Of a DNA stretch of 21,945 bases, positions 8,801 to 16,790 are shown in pieces. Location: positions 1-21,945 of the IMG/VR virus record IMGVR_UViG_3300042465_002491; one strand, written 5' to 3'. Source of the DNA: a virus. A model generated the notes under the pieces. It did not search any database and had not been told where the DNA came from. It was given only the letters and a program-made list of their open reading frames with translations. Every line of letters begins with the position of its first letter. The stretch's first letter is position 1. A program made the position numbers and the translations under genes.

Positions 8801-8881
8801 TTGTTCAAGTTGGGAATTAGCCAGCTTGATGGCATCTTGAACTTCCTGAAGATCTTTATTTTGTGGAATATTATCAATCAT
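5864..8881 (-). CDS. Large internal virion / ejection protein (1005 aa)
   Basis: This is probably the largest internal virion protein, carried in the capsid and ejected with the DNA. The N-terminus (1-105) is coiled-coil-like and charged. A short globular part (about 150-200) precedes a hydrophobic Ala/Val-rich stretch (about 205-227, TAVGVVATVAAARLGL), which could insert in the host membrane. The remaining 750 residues are mostly helical, low in aromatics and rich in Lys/Asp/Ala. I see no transglycosylase Glu motif of the T7 gp16 type. It follows two other internal virion-type genes, matching the gp14-gp15-gp16 order of T7-like phages. Function is inferred from size, composition and gene order. 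Confidence 0.7.
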   Translation of the reverse strand: MIDNIPQNKDLQEVQDAIKLANSQLEQAKLSNNAELVNEITGDLDSLNNIFTATEAQLLDAKDKDKKDSLNFLASERRMAGKKRSEYLDEIGGLANANEEQLKTYASMSSDPPTTNSEIHSHLARVLDASLDKVDVATGLDGKNRKNLSFLQNPEEKLQYLKERFPNGVEQINITGTPAYALKKQDGGWLLADELGTSVKDFTADIIGTAIPTAVGVVATVAAARLGLKNPSVVANVAQSGAGFVQDVFARKALGLDPKLGDAAMSRTGEALTGMAIDQASRLLIQPLAKRIGEPLKNELAKKVDEARTILKEKGIETTAPISYLFGARPLQKQKQLMGRMEDAWIGTGPTRAAQKTVDALSTFKESITGVPTNVYGSAMDVLKTESDNLADLVAKSNVDAGNVVKSVLNKRLMDTSVESADREMIGTGIRGQLETARTQLKQIKDSAYGDFYVKAEGLTMTPAEVARHLEEGAKMNSKQFKNTGIDRLVEEYKAKQGDALEAIRLRDDPTIIKTPEVQEQIRKLSESGAVLSASEVDDVIKMAKESIPEGGSFATGSTPLVVAEGASSNLRNVQRAKYAEEGIAEQWDSATAAYDQALAGSRGLNAKILKTKLGEPTMTATTVVDSTLADPQHIRDVIDLASATDPAAGQQVRESLKKAYLTKIGLVTNAATKPESLDFDEKIVNTLWGVDPTGKTNPLLGNNMVEKMKDLQKSFADKKLNMSNIKAEDVDDLFLSLNDAEKLQIKERIIKSSMAKQEQEDFANNELIKIAKSGDFDALDGDNFAKAMYNAKVSDVASVMKRMPAAQKASLQGDFVAQLMRDLPSTTTATGGKTIFNGGKFLKMLEGADGKIIEGRIKTVMGKEFFDTFKAAATMADVNHIPLQNLSDPAVKASLSEDRLKLFGVGNILGWGRDRFMSGAHGLNILVPFWKTMAKDVGPEQTTKNFKNFYNTAISGRIGITALAHAGRNDPDFKQNINDFLYGRSQEDASYANRMRANIPSQPK

Positions 8882-8887
8882 ATAAAA

Positions 8888-10882
8888 TTATCTACCGTTA
8901 ACTTTGTCAATAACGCTTCTTGACTGAGGAGTTAGCAATGACGTGTCGGCTGCTGACAAAAGTTTCGGAGCTGGATAATCAGCCTCGGCCTGATTGAATT
9001 GCTCCTTCGTGATAACCCCGTTTTGCAGCATGGTAAGTCTTTGAGTTCTTGAACCGTGAGCAGTATCCAACATATCTGTCTTGAAACTGTCCAGATCTTT
9101 AACAATGTCAGTCGGTTTGCCAGACGATCTAATCAATGTGGATTTCTTCTCAAGAGATTGACCTTCTGCGTTTGACAACTGACCAAGACCAGTAGCTCCA
9201 GTTGGAGAAGCCATTCTCATTTTCTGCATTGAATCGAATTTCGCAACAGCGCGTAAACCATCTACAACGTCATTAAGTCTTGCCTGATCCGATTGAGGAT
9301 AATATCCAGAAACAAGTTTCGCTGCGGAACTGTATAGACCAGTTGAAGGATTTCGATTTACAATCTCTTTTGCCTCGTCAACATATCTAAAGGCTACTCC
9401 TTTGGATAGCTCTCCTTGCGCCTTGAGCTCTTTGGCGGCTTTCGCAGCCTTCTCGACATCTAGTCTTTCCTTCTCAGCAATTGGAGCTAGGGATGTTTTT
9501 GCCTTGCCAGCCTCATCTGCCATTTCCTTTAATGATTGGGCATAAGCTGCTAACTCTGCTGAGTTATCGGAAAGTGCGGCATCACCTATACCCTTGCTCA
9601 TTGCTTCTGGCACATTTACACCATAGTTTTCAAGCGATTGCCGATAAGCCTTGATTTCTGCTTTGGCCGATCTAGCTTGTTTTTGCTCATCACTGAGTAC
9701 TAGTCTCCCGCCTGCTCTTGGAGCTGGCCGTGCTGAGGCTTGAGCACCTCCAATTGGAACAGCATCACCTGTGGCTGGCATTGCTGGTACACCAGTACTA
9801 GCAGTCGCCCTGTCAGCACTTTCAGCCGCAACTCTAATGGCATTAGCTTGCTCTTCTTGAGTTACTGGACGATTCATTGCTGCTGCGGACTCAATTGCGC
9901 CTTGACGGCTTCGTGGTTGTGGTTGATCTACCAAATCAATGCCACTAATTTGCTGTCCGGCCAACTTGTCGTAATCAGATTTATTAGAGGCATAAAAGTC
10001 AAGTACCCCGCCTTTAGGCCCAGTTCCTGCTACTTCAAACTGCCTGCCCTCTGGGAATAGATTGCTTTTTACATTCAAAACAGAACCCGCTGGGTAATCT
10101 TTGGTAGCCACTGTTGGGAGGCTGTCTTCCAATCCGCGATACCTGATACCGCTAGATCCAATGCTTGGGTCGCCTTTAACTTGTGCCATTCTTCCGCTAG
10201 CGATTTCTTGCCTAGTAGTTGGATCGTATTCCGGTTGTCCAAATGCAGTAGCTTTAATTTTAGTCGAGTCAATTGAACTTGTCGATCTTGGGCCAGCTTC
10301 CCACCCTGATTCATTTTGATACCATTTGTTAAGATCCTTAATAGGAGTCAAAGTGCTTGGGTCATAAAATCTTCCAGCTTTACTGTCCCAAGGAAGTTCG
10401 TACTCAATGTTACCCTCTGAAGTTGGAATGGTGGCTTTCTTCATTTCATATGATGGAGCAACTCTTCTTGCCCCAGCAGATTCAATAGCCTGAGCATTCA
10501 TGAGTCTTGTCTTGGCCCCCTCAGTTCCATATTGAGTCATTAGATTGAGACTGTCGCCTACTGTTCCAGCAATCCCAATTTTATCCAAGTTGGATAGTGA
10601 TGGATCACTTAGCTGAAGTTTGGTAGAATCAATTTGTTGAGCAAAATCAGGGTAAAGCGCCTTAGCGTTATCAAGCAGAGACAATGTCCCCTTGATCTTT
10701 GCCGCCATCTCCTTGTCCTTCTGGGCTAACGCTTTCTGTTCTTTCTCGTAATCGGTAATTGCTCCTTGAACTTCTTGTTGTGCAGCGACTTGCCTATTAA
10801 ACAAATCTTGATTAGCTGCATTTGCAATAGCGTAACTTGGAGTGTATCCACTCGGGTCAAATCCTTGTGCTAAAAGTGCCAT
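8888..10882 (-). CDS. Internal virion protein with a possible double-psi beta-barrel (3D-like) domain
   Basis: This 664-residue structural protein lies between the other two internal virion genes. Residues about 1-140 are helical. Residues about 208-316 resemble the 3D/MltA-type double-psi barrel: it opens with KATAFGQPEYD, has PAGSVLNV, and continues to VAGTGPKGGVLDFY. The last of these corresponds to the DTG...G..iDly signature, but with Gly in place of the catalytic Asp. A Pro/Ala-rich linker (about 320-395) leads to a long helical C-terminal half with an ASPTGATGLGQLSN motif near residue 570, common in phage virion proteins. It may help penetrate the cell wall during ejection; the domain call is moderate. 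The leader ATAAAATT has no Shine-Dalgarno. Confidence 0.72.
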   Translation of the reverse strand: MALLAQGFDPSGYTPSYAIANAANQDLFNRQVAAQQEVQGAITDYEKEQKALAQKDKEMAAKIKGTLSLLDNAKALYPDFAQQIDSTKLQLSDPSLSNLDKIGIAGTVGDSLNLMTQYGTEGAKTRLMNAQAIESAGARRVAPSYEMKKATIPTSEGNIEYELPWDSKAGRFYDPSTLTPIKDLNKWYQNESGWEAGPRSTSSIDSTKIKATAFGQPEYDPTTRQEIASGRMAQVKGDPSIGSSGIRYRGLEDSLPTVATKDYPAGSVLNVKSNLFPEGRQFEVAGTGPKGGVLDFYASNKSDYDKLAGQQISGIDLVDQPQPRSRQGAIESAAAMNRPVTQEEQANAIRVAAESADRATASTGVPAMPATGDAVPIGGAQASARPAPRAGGRLVLSDEQKQARSAKAEIKAYRQSLENYGVNVPEAMSKGIGDAALSDNSAELAAYAQSLKEMADEAGKAKTSLAPIAEKERLDVEKAAKAAKELKAQGELSKGVAFRYVDEAKEIVNRNPSTGLYSSAAKLVSGYYPQSDQARLNDVVDGLRAVAKFDSMQKMRMASPTGATGLGQLSNAEGQSLEKKSTLIRSSGKPTDIVKDLDSFKTDMLDTAHGSRTQRLTMLQNGVITKEQFNQAEADYPAPKLLSAADTSLLTPQSRSVIDKVNGR

Positions 10883-10904
10883 AATTTTATATTAGTATGT
10901 TTGA

Positions 10905-11882
10905 TTAACCAAAGATTCCCTTGTATGACTGTGCCGTGGAGAAGTTCTCTGGAGTAATGGAGCTGTATCCACCACCTGTGCTTGAACCACCCATTCCTCC
11001 TGCTAGCCCACCACCTAATTGCGCTCCCATCTTTGCTCCCATTGGCCCACCGACAGCGAATCCAGCAGCAGCGCCACCAAGAGTTCCAATCATTCCGACT
11101 GTCGATTGATATCTCTGAAGGTCTTGTTGATATTTAGCTTGGTTATAAGCATCCTGAGCCTTCACTCTTCCTTGCTCCATACCAAATCCAGTTGCATAAT
11201 CAAATAGTTTTGGTGCTGCCTGTCCAAGTTGTGCTTGTCCTTGAGCTGCATACTGTTGACCATACGCCATTCCAGCAGGAGTCATTTGAAGAAGTCCTTG
11301 GGCGGGTGCGTAATAGTTTTGAGCAGTTTGATACGCTCTTGATGTTGCGTTAGCGGCTTCGGATCTTTTATTTGCAAGTGAAGACTCACGATTTAGAATT
11401 TCAGATGCTACCGCAGCATTGCCACCAAGCCTTCCAGCAGATGCAAATGACTCCCTAGCTCCTTGTTGAGCCGATCGTTGCTCTTGAGGTGACAACCCTT
11501 GTGATCTAGCGTACGCTTCTTCAGCCTGTGCCGATTGCAACTGCATCATGCGTTGAGCCTCTGGAGACATCTCTCCCAGAAGCCCGCGAACAGCACCTGC
11601 CTGATCCGTCATCGATCCGTACTCACCAGCACGAAGACCTTGAATTTGTTGTTGTGCCTGAGTTGCTGCCTGACCTGTCTGACCAATAATTCCTTGCTCC
11701 CCACCAATTCCAAACATCGAACCAGCAATATCACCAAGATTTAGTGCTCCATATCCTTCTCTAGCTGTCTTCTCAAACGCTTGAACTCTTGGAGTAGTTG
11801 ATTCATAAACACCCAGAATGTTACCTGTCGCCTTCGCGTAGTCTGGGGTTGTTGGTGATGGCATTTTAGGCTTCGATCCCAT
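10905..11882 (-). CDS. Internal virion protein, T7 gp14-like
   Basis: This 325-residue Gln/Ala-rich protein has long helices (about 60-240) and a C-terminal glycine-zipper-like hydrophobic segment (about 262-302, GTLGGAAAGFAVGGPMGAKM). That pattern fits the smallest ejection protein of T7-like phages, which sits in the outer membrane after ejection. The start is preceded by AAAATAATATT without a Shine-Dalgarno. It precedes two larger internal virion-type genes in the order seen in T7-like genomes. The role is inferred from composition and order. Confidence 0.72.
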   Translation of the reverse strand: MGSKPKMPSPTTPDYAKATGNILGVYESTTPRVQAFEKTAREGYGALNLGDIAGSMFGIGGEQGIIGQTGQAATQAQQQIQGLRAGEYGSMTDQAGAVRGLLGEMSPEAQRMMQLQSAQAEEAYARSQGLSPQEQRSAQQGARESFASAGRLGGNAAVASEILNRESSLANKRSEAANATSRAYQTAQNYYAPAQGLLQMTPAGMAYGQQYAAQGQAQLGQAAPKLFDYATGFGMEQGRVKAQDAYNQAKYQQDLQRYQSTVGMIGTLGGAAAGFAVGGPMGAKMGAQLGGGLAGGMGGSSTGGGYSSITPENFSTAQSYKGIFG

Positions 11883-11886
11883 AATA

Positions 11887-12216
11887 TTATTTTAGTTTTT
11901 TGTGAAATTGCGAGTAAGAATAGAATCTTGTATGATTTGAATTTTTAAACTGTCTCTTAAATGCGATAAAGTCAAATCTGTCTTGAAATACCTCCATTGC
12001 GTGTTTCATGTCACCTGACAGCATTGAGATAAAGATGCAGTTTGCATTGTCAATCGGCACTGGAGTCTCTGGATTTTCAGAATCGCATGGGATGGCGAAC
12101 ATGAACGTCTTGTCATCAGAGAATACAATTCCGTTTAGCAGGTGAAACTCAATCTCGTAATTAAAGTCAATGGAATTCTCTTTATAGATGGATATGACTG
12201 AATGAATTGGATTCAT
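11887..12216 (-). CDS. Small conserved-type phage protein in tail module (unknown)
   Basis: This 109-residue protein begins with an ATG that overlaps the stop of the collar-domain gene (TAATG) and ends 4 nt before the gp14-like gene. It contains a beta-rich N-terminal half (EIEFHLLNGIVFSDDKTFMF), a central MLSGDMKHAMEVF helix and a C-terminal FKRQF...TRFYSYSQF segment. I recognise this layout from small proteins placed beside tail-fibre or internal-virion genes in many podophages; their function is unknown to me. There is no membrane segment. It may be virion-associated or a chaperone for a neighbour, but the sequence does not decide. Confidence 0.75.
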   Translation of the reverse strand: MNPIHSVISIYKENSIDFNYEIEFHLLNGIVFSDDKTFMFAIPCDSENPETPVPIDNANCIFISMLSGDMKHAMEVFQDRFDFIAFKRQFKNSNHTRFYSYSQFHKKLK

Positions 12217-12899
12217 TAATACTTGATGCAGTAGTAGAGAGCGTAGTTTTTTGGTCGTGTTTCTGTGCCACCTGCTGCGATAGAGGTGCTATAAGCTCCA
12301 ATATTATTGGTAAAATCATCACCAGATGCCAATGTCTCACCAGAACCACCACCACCAACGGCGCCCTCCTTTACAAGGTGAGTGTGACTTGCAAAAGCAT
12401 CAGCCTGATAAGTAGCAAATGTACGACCCGGATCAAGTCCTCTTGAATCATCCCACCCACGAATAAATGCACCACGAAGATCAGGGACATTGAATGTGGT
12501 TGATCCATCTCCTGCCCCATTCGCAGTTGAGATCACGGCAAACAATGCTGCATATGTAGTTCTGCTAACGGCTTGCCCATTGCAATACAGCCAACCAGTT
12601 TGAACGCCAGTCGCCGCCCCTGCAAATGGCACAACCGCTCCAGCAGGCATTAGCATATTTGATGCTTTTGCTTGTGTTACTGCTCCATTCTCAATTGCAA
12701 TTGTTTTGACAGCGTTTTCAGCCAGCTCGTTAGAAGTAATTCCTTGAGCATTAACCTTCAGCTTACCAGCCGCAACAATAAGAGTCGTATCAAACACAGC
12801 GTCATCTGTAAACGTTGTCTGGTCGATGATGTTATTCATCTTCGTGCTAGTGATTGTATCAGTAGCTGTAAATGTGTATGTCGTATCAATTGCGCCCAT
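12216..12899 (-). CDS. Tail fibre/collar-domain protein
   Basis: This 227-residue protein has a phage tail collar domain. An N-terminal attachment or shaft region (1-85) is followed by PAGAVVPFAG (about 87-96), GWLYCNGQAV, FNVPDLRGAFIRGWDD and ADAFASHTHLV, ending in ETRPKNYALYYCIKY. These motifs define the receptor-binding tip family of short fibres. It probably forms a trimer attached to the nozzle encoded just upstream and makes contact with the host surface. The leader AGAAATAAAAAC lacks a Shine-Dalgarno. The stop overlaps the next start. The protein is short for a fibre, so a further fibre gene may lie elsewhere. Confidence 0.85.
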   Translation of the reverse strand: MGAIDTTYTFTATDTITSTKMNNIIDQTTFTDDAVFDTTLIVAAGKLKVNAQGITSNELAENAVKTIAIENGAVTQAKASNMLMPAGAVVPFAGAATGVQTGWLYCNGQAVSRTTYAALFAVISTANGAGDGSTTFNVPDLRGAFIRGWDDSRGLDPGRTFATYQADAFASHTHLVKEGAVGGGGSGETLASGDDFTNNIGAYSTSIAAGGTETRPKNYALYYCIKY

Positions 12900-12903
12900 G
12901 TTT

Positions 12904-15594
12904 TTATTTCTGTGAAATGATTTGTCTATTTGTCACTGATCCAGCGACCTTTACTGAATTGATCTTAGGAGAACCAATGGTTCGTGTCAAGATAAGAGTT
13001 CCTGTATACCCTCTAATTCCCGCTAGTCTGCATCGAATACTTGCTGTTTCGGCTTCATTCGGTGAACTAGGGGACAATATTTCCCCTCCTAGAAACTGTG
13101 TGGTAGTCCCAATCTGGGATGCGTTGTCAGGATCTTCTGCTGCAAATGAAATCGAATACTCACCAGTAGCACCAGCAAGGTTCTGCATCAGAATCTGAGC
13201 ATCCGTAAACCTTTTGCGCTCCATCGTCTTTAGATCGTACCCACGGGTCGTTAGCGAGGAATTGATTGTCGGAGTAATAAGTTCTCCACCTACGTTTTGA
13301 ACATTAAGTCGATCCACAGAGCTTTCAGTGGCATCAATTTGGTGCAATCCACCGTTGCGAGTCACCGCGTACAGCTCATTTCTGATCCCAGCACCACCAG
13401 TTAGCAGGTTTTTAATCAAAAAGCGTGAGTCACCATAGGTATCCAATGATTCCCACCCTTGATTTTTGAAGTTGTAAACAAGAATTGAGTTGTTTCCACG
13501 GGCATCATTGGCTCCAACCGATGAATCAAGTGCCACGGCAAGGTAGTACCTGTTATCAAACAGGATTCCAGCTGCTTCTGCGGCAAAGTTTTTGTTTATT
13601 CGATCAATGTAGGGCTGGATATTCTTGGAAATTGGCTCCTCAGACCCACGAAGGTTATAATCGTTGAGGAATTCAAGTGAATACACGCCATCGTCCGATA
13701 GGAACATCATTGTGTTGCCACGCATTACGACAGACTTTCGCGCAAGGCATCCAATCTCAGACGTGAGTTCCTTAACTGTGCAATCAAGAAGGCTTCCGAG
13801 CGTACCCTTAATAAGGTGGAGACTGTTTCTGTTCAGGACAACTAGTGCGTCATCGTAGAACCCGTGCATGCCGACGACATAGTCTGCCGTACCACCGCTG
13901 ATTCGGAATTGGTTTTCAATCTGGTCAAAGGTAGTCGTATCGAGAATGTCTGAGACAGAGATTTCGTCAGTGATCTTCCTGCTGGTGTAGGTAGGCGCAT
14001 TGAATGGGCCTGACTGGTCGTAGTAATATGGAACCCAGAGCCTTCTTTGGAAGTGGATACCCCAAGGTGCGGCTGGTTGGTGCATGAATCCACCTCCTAC
14101 GCTGAATCTACCACCGAACTCAAATATGTCCGAACTTGACGTGTTGTAATTGCCTACAGGCGCATACCACTTAATAGTGGTAGTTGTTGCCTCAGTCACT
14201 TGGTATTCTTTCCCAAGCATTTCAGCGAAGTCAGCAGTTGCGGTCTGACGAATGACAATAATATCTCCAATTTTAATGGTGACGTTTCCGACTACTGTTG
14301 CTGTAACAAGTCCGCTTGCAACGTCTACGTCTTTTGCCGTGATGTTAAACGTCTGAGGCTGGGTATAAGCACCGCCCGGAGAAAGCGTGAATCCGTCAGT
14401 GGCAGTGCCTACAGTGGTTCCAAAGGTAACCGTCTGGCTAGTGGTAAACACATAGGTGAAAGTGTCCTGATCGACTACTGACGCAACTGCAAACGCACCA
14501 TTGGCAGGAGTTCCACCAGTAAGGCCAGCAATCGTAATGCTCGTGCCAACTAACAGTCCATGCTCGCGCACTGAGATAGTCACGGTGGTAGTTCCAGCTT
14601 GTGACGCTGATAAAATAGGTCTTCCGTTTGGATACCACTCAAGTGCCTGCTGACCATCGCGGAACAACATCACCTTGTCGAATAGCTGGATCATCTCTCC
14701 ATCCACGCCAATGGCCTGACCTGATGGGTAGGGAATGTCCGTGATGGCAAGGGTAGCTAGATCGATCTTCTTAGCCACGGTATCCATCGCAACGATGATG
14801 AACTCCTTGTTGTTCGTGTTTGGATCGCTGAATAGGCAAGAAGCCCTCACGTTAGCATTGGCAACGTCATTGATGACCATCTGGGATAGTGTTCCATCCT
14901 TGTCTGTAGGAGCTGTAGTCACCCCAGCAATCGTGTAGTCTAGCGTATTGGCATCGAAATAGGTTAGCAGGTAACTACCGTTGAACGAAGTGGCCAGTCC
15001 TGCAATCGTAGCCCACCCAGAGCTTCCAGCCTCAAACCCGTGGGCCGTGACAGTAAGACGCACAGTCCCCGTGACAGGAACCGCCACATCGGAAATAGTC
15101 TTGGAAGTGGATGTGATTACCTCGGAGACTGGAGAGACAGCGGAAACCGTATATGGGCCAACACCTCCAACCAGTGGATAGGTAATGCTTGATCCGCTTG
15201 CAGTAGTTGCCGTGAAAACGCCATTTGGATCAGTGCCGTCCGTGTATTCAATCCCAGCAATATTCAACGTGGAGCCATTGGTCAGACCGTGAGCTGATGC
15301 GGTAGTAAGCGTCACAACACCAGCAGTCACAGAGGCAGCAGTAATCAATACGCTTGATCCAACCAAATAGAATGGCAACTGCAATGGAGTTTGACCAGTG
15401 GTCAGGGCCGCAGTCTTCTCCACCACACCCTTGCGGGGCTTCCAGTAGCCCTCCATCCGACCATTCAAGGACTCACGAACCTCAAACTCTTGGAGCTGGT
15501 TAAGCTGAAGCCTTTGATTGACGGCACGGAACCCACGATCTACGTCTTCATAGATCGGCTCGTCCAGTCCACCCACTGAGCGGAATTGAGACAT
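12904..15594 (-). CDS. Tail nozzle protein (tail tubular protein B / gp12-like)
   Basis: This 896-residue protein begins with GGLDEPIYEDVDRG, similar in style to the start of T7 gp12/P22 gp10-type nozzle proteins. The C-terminal half (about 430-830) has repeated beta-blades such as MHGFYDDALVVLNRNSLHLI, MMFLSDDGVYSLEF and RYYLAVALDS, as expected for the beta-propeller around the exit channel. Three inserted beta modules carry HG(L/F)xxGxxxxIAG-type signatures at about 102-113, 185-199 and 345-356. The protein would plug the tail tube and carry fibres. Its start overlaps the upstream stop (TAATG). The matching tubular protein A gene is not in the window. Confidence 0.82.
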   Translation of the reverse strand: MSQFRSVGGLDEPIYEDVDRGFRAVNQRLQLNQLQEFEVRESLNGRMEGYWKPRKGVVEKTAALTTGQTPLQLPFYLVGSSVLITAASVTAGVVTLTTASAHGLTNGSTLNIAGIEYTDGTDPNGVFTATTASGSSITYPLVGGVGPYTVSAVSPVSEVITSTSKTISDVAVPVTGTVRLTVTAHGFEAGSSGWATIAGLATSFNGSYLLTYFDANTLDYTIAGVTTAPTDKDGTLSQMVINDVANANVRASCLFSDPNTNNKEFIIVAMDTVAKKIDLATLAITDIPYPSGQAIGVDGEMIQLFDKVMLFRDGQQALEWYPNGRPILSASQAGTTTVTISVREHGLLVGTSITIAGLTGGTPANGAFAVASVVDQDTFTYVFTTSQTVTFGTTVGTATDGFTLSPGGAYTQPQTFNITAKDVDVASGLVTATVVGNVTIKIGDIIVIRQTATADFAEMLGKEYQVTEATTTTIKWYAPVGNYNTSSSDIFEFGGRFSVGGGFMHQPAAPWGIHFQRRLWVPYYYDQSGPFNAPTYTSRKITDEISVSDILDTTTFDQIENQFRISGGTADYVVGMHGFYDDALVVLNRNSLHLIKGTLGSLLDCTVKELTSEIGCLARKSVVMRGNTMMFLSDDGVYSLEFLNDYNLRGSEEPISKNIQPYIDRINKNFAAEAAGILFDNRYYLAVALDSSVGANDARGNNSILVYNFKNQGWESLDTYGDSRFLIKNLLTGGAGIRNELYAVTRNGGLHQIDATESSVDRLNVQNVGGELITPTINSSLTTRGYDLKTMERKRFTDAQILMQNLAGATGEYSISFAAEDPDNASQIGTTTQFLGGEILSPSSPNEAETASIRCRLAGIRGYTGTLILTRTIGSPKINSVKVAGSVTNRQIISQK

Positions 15595-15869
15595 TACAGG
15601 GTGTAAGCCAAGATAGTGCCAGAAGTGATCGTGATGCTCGTAAGGATACCACCGAAACCAAACCCAGCAGGCAACGTAATGCCAGCAAGAGAAGTGTTTG
15701 GATTAGCACCGCCAGCACCAAGAACATTTCCAGTCATGCTCGTGATAACGGTATCAGCCGCAACAAGCACCCATCGAAAGTTACCCGTAATAGTCGTAGA
15801 ACCAGTTGCCGTAACAGCACCCATCTGACCCTGTAGTTGATATGAATCTCCACGCATAGGGACATTCAC
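15594..15869 (-). CDS. Small beta-rich virion-type protein, first gene of the late operon
   Basis: This 91-residue Gly/Thr/Ile-rich protein has repeated short beta strands (AGITLPAGFGFGG, LTSITITSGTILAYTL). Small proteins of this type are common in phage structural modules; decoration or fibre-linked roles are plausible but unproven. The reading starts with GTG at 15869; an in-frame ATG at 15857 gives MRGDSYQLQG and is equally possible. The stop overlaps the start of the nozzle gene (TAATG), so the two are probably co-translated. It opens the late transcript directly after the repeat-rich control region. Confidence 0.72.
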   Translation of the reverse strand: MNVPMRGDSYQLQGQMGAVTATGSTTITGNFRWVLVAADTVITSMTGNVLGAGGANPNTSLAGITLPAGFGFGGILTSITITSGTILAYTL

Positions 15870-15967
15870 TGCAAGATAATTTGCAACGTGTCAAGGGGAC
15901 TTATGCAGGATGCCTCTAAATGCTCTCAGGATCGACGTAGAGACGCTTGGACTGTAATCGGGTGTGT

Positions 15968-16030
15968 GGGGTAGAGTCAGGGGTAGAGAAGGGGTAGAGT
16001 GGCCGATTGCAATAATTTTTAAGGGGGTAG
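15968..16030. repeat. Direct repeats GGGGTAGAG (3 tandem copies plus a partial fourth)
   Basis: Copies lie at 15968-15976, 15980-15988 and 15991-15999, at intervals of 12 and 11 bp. A shortened copy GGGGTAG at 16024-16030 lies 33 bp after the third. The spacing is close to whole helical turns, as for cooperative protein binding on one DNA face. They lie about 100 bp upstream of the first late gene. Confidence 0.8.
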
Positions 16031-16040
16031 TTAAACCATG

Positions 16041-16054
16041 ACCATTTCAATGGT
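16041..16054. promoter_or_regulatory. Perfect inverted repeat, candidate operator
   Basis: ACCATT, a TC spacer and AATGGT form a perfect 6-bp inverted repeat next to the GGGGTAG repeats in the divergent control region. This is a typical size for a dimeric repressor site, but no repressor gene is visible in the window. Confidence 0.35.
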
Positions 16055-16648
16055 GGAAAAAAAACTGACCCCCGCCCCCCGCCTATCGCGTATGCACATC
16101 GTCAATTTTATTTGGGGTCAACTTGTTACAATACACATAATACGTGGTTACGTTCCACGGGGAGATGCTTGTTTTCAATCACTTATGAACGATGGCTTGT
16201 GGAACATGAGAGGGGCGCTTAAAACCGACATGGCAAGGCAAGAATAGACATGGTCAATGGGTGATAAGGGGCGGGTGGTAGGTGACGAGGAAGCCATGCG
16301 CGTGCGATTGGCATTTTCTATTGAGAGCCTGCACCGATTCCATCCCTCACTCCATCTGCCCCTTATTCAAAACCTCGTGCCTTTTCACAAGAAACATGGC
16401 CAATATCCCCGCTTGAACTCCCGACTCTGTCAGGTACCTTTCATTGTCCCGAGGATAGCCCTAGGATCGCTTGCAATCCTTTCCCGGTGTCATTGTCTCA
16501 TAAAATACCCCAAGCTCCTCACGTGCTCGTATGAACATGAGAAAGTTTTTTATTTATTTTACAAAATAATCCTTGCGCTGGTCAAATCCTCATGCAATAG
16601 TCCTCTCGTCTCCGCGATTGCGGGACAATCCAAACCAATAAAACGAAA

Positions 16649-16765
16649 ATGAAACTCCCTGAAATCCTCGTGAATCCTCCGGCATGGCTGGCAATCCCCT
16701 TGTGCGCTTTCCTCGGCGCGTCTTACATTGCAATCTTGATCGTTCTGAAAAACATCATTCATTGA
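16649..16765 (+). CDS. Tiny single-helix membrane protein (38 aa)
   Basis: The protein starts MKLPEILVNPPAW and continues with a hydrophobic helix of about 24 residues (LAIPLCAFLGASYIAILIVL), then KNIIH. It has one transmembrane helix and a basic C-terminal end. The leader is A-rich (AATAAAACGAAA), like the other starts in this operon, and the stop is 25 nt before the next gene. It may act on the host membrane, for example in lysis or superinfection control, but no function can be assigned. It is real by leader and spacing, though short. Confidence 0.6.
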   Translation: MKLPEILVNPPAWLAIPLCAFLGASYIAILIVLKNIIH

Positions 16766-16790
16766 ATCCACAAACCAATACCTAGAAAAC

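Larger units (their letters stand above)
15870..16648. promoter_or_regulatory. Divergent non-coding control region
   Basis: About 780 bp separate the leftward late operon from the rightward small-gene operon. I see no convincing gene. It holds GGGGTAGAG direct repeats (15968-15999, 16024-16030), a palindrome ACCATT-TC-AATGGT (16041-16054), a minus-strand TTGACA at 15894-15889 without a good -10, C- and G-runs (16068-16080), a 7-bp inverted repeat GTTCCAC/GTGGAAC (16152-16158, 16199-16205), and an AT-rich palindrome TTATTTT-AC-AAAATAA (16554-16569) about 80 bp before the first rightward gene. Promoters for both operons are expected here, but none matches a consensus well. Confidence 0.6.

Noticed and set aside
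15866-15894. Minus-strand TTGACA upstream of the late operon as a sigma70 promoter
   Set aside because: The -35 is perfect, but the hexamer at normal spacing (CAGTGA) is poor and would place transcription start inside the gene.
16038-16652. Two plus-strand open frames (69 and 131 codons) in the divergent control region
   Set aside because: Codon use and amino-acid composition look random, they cross repeats and C/G runs, and neither start has the A-rich leader seen for real genes.
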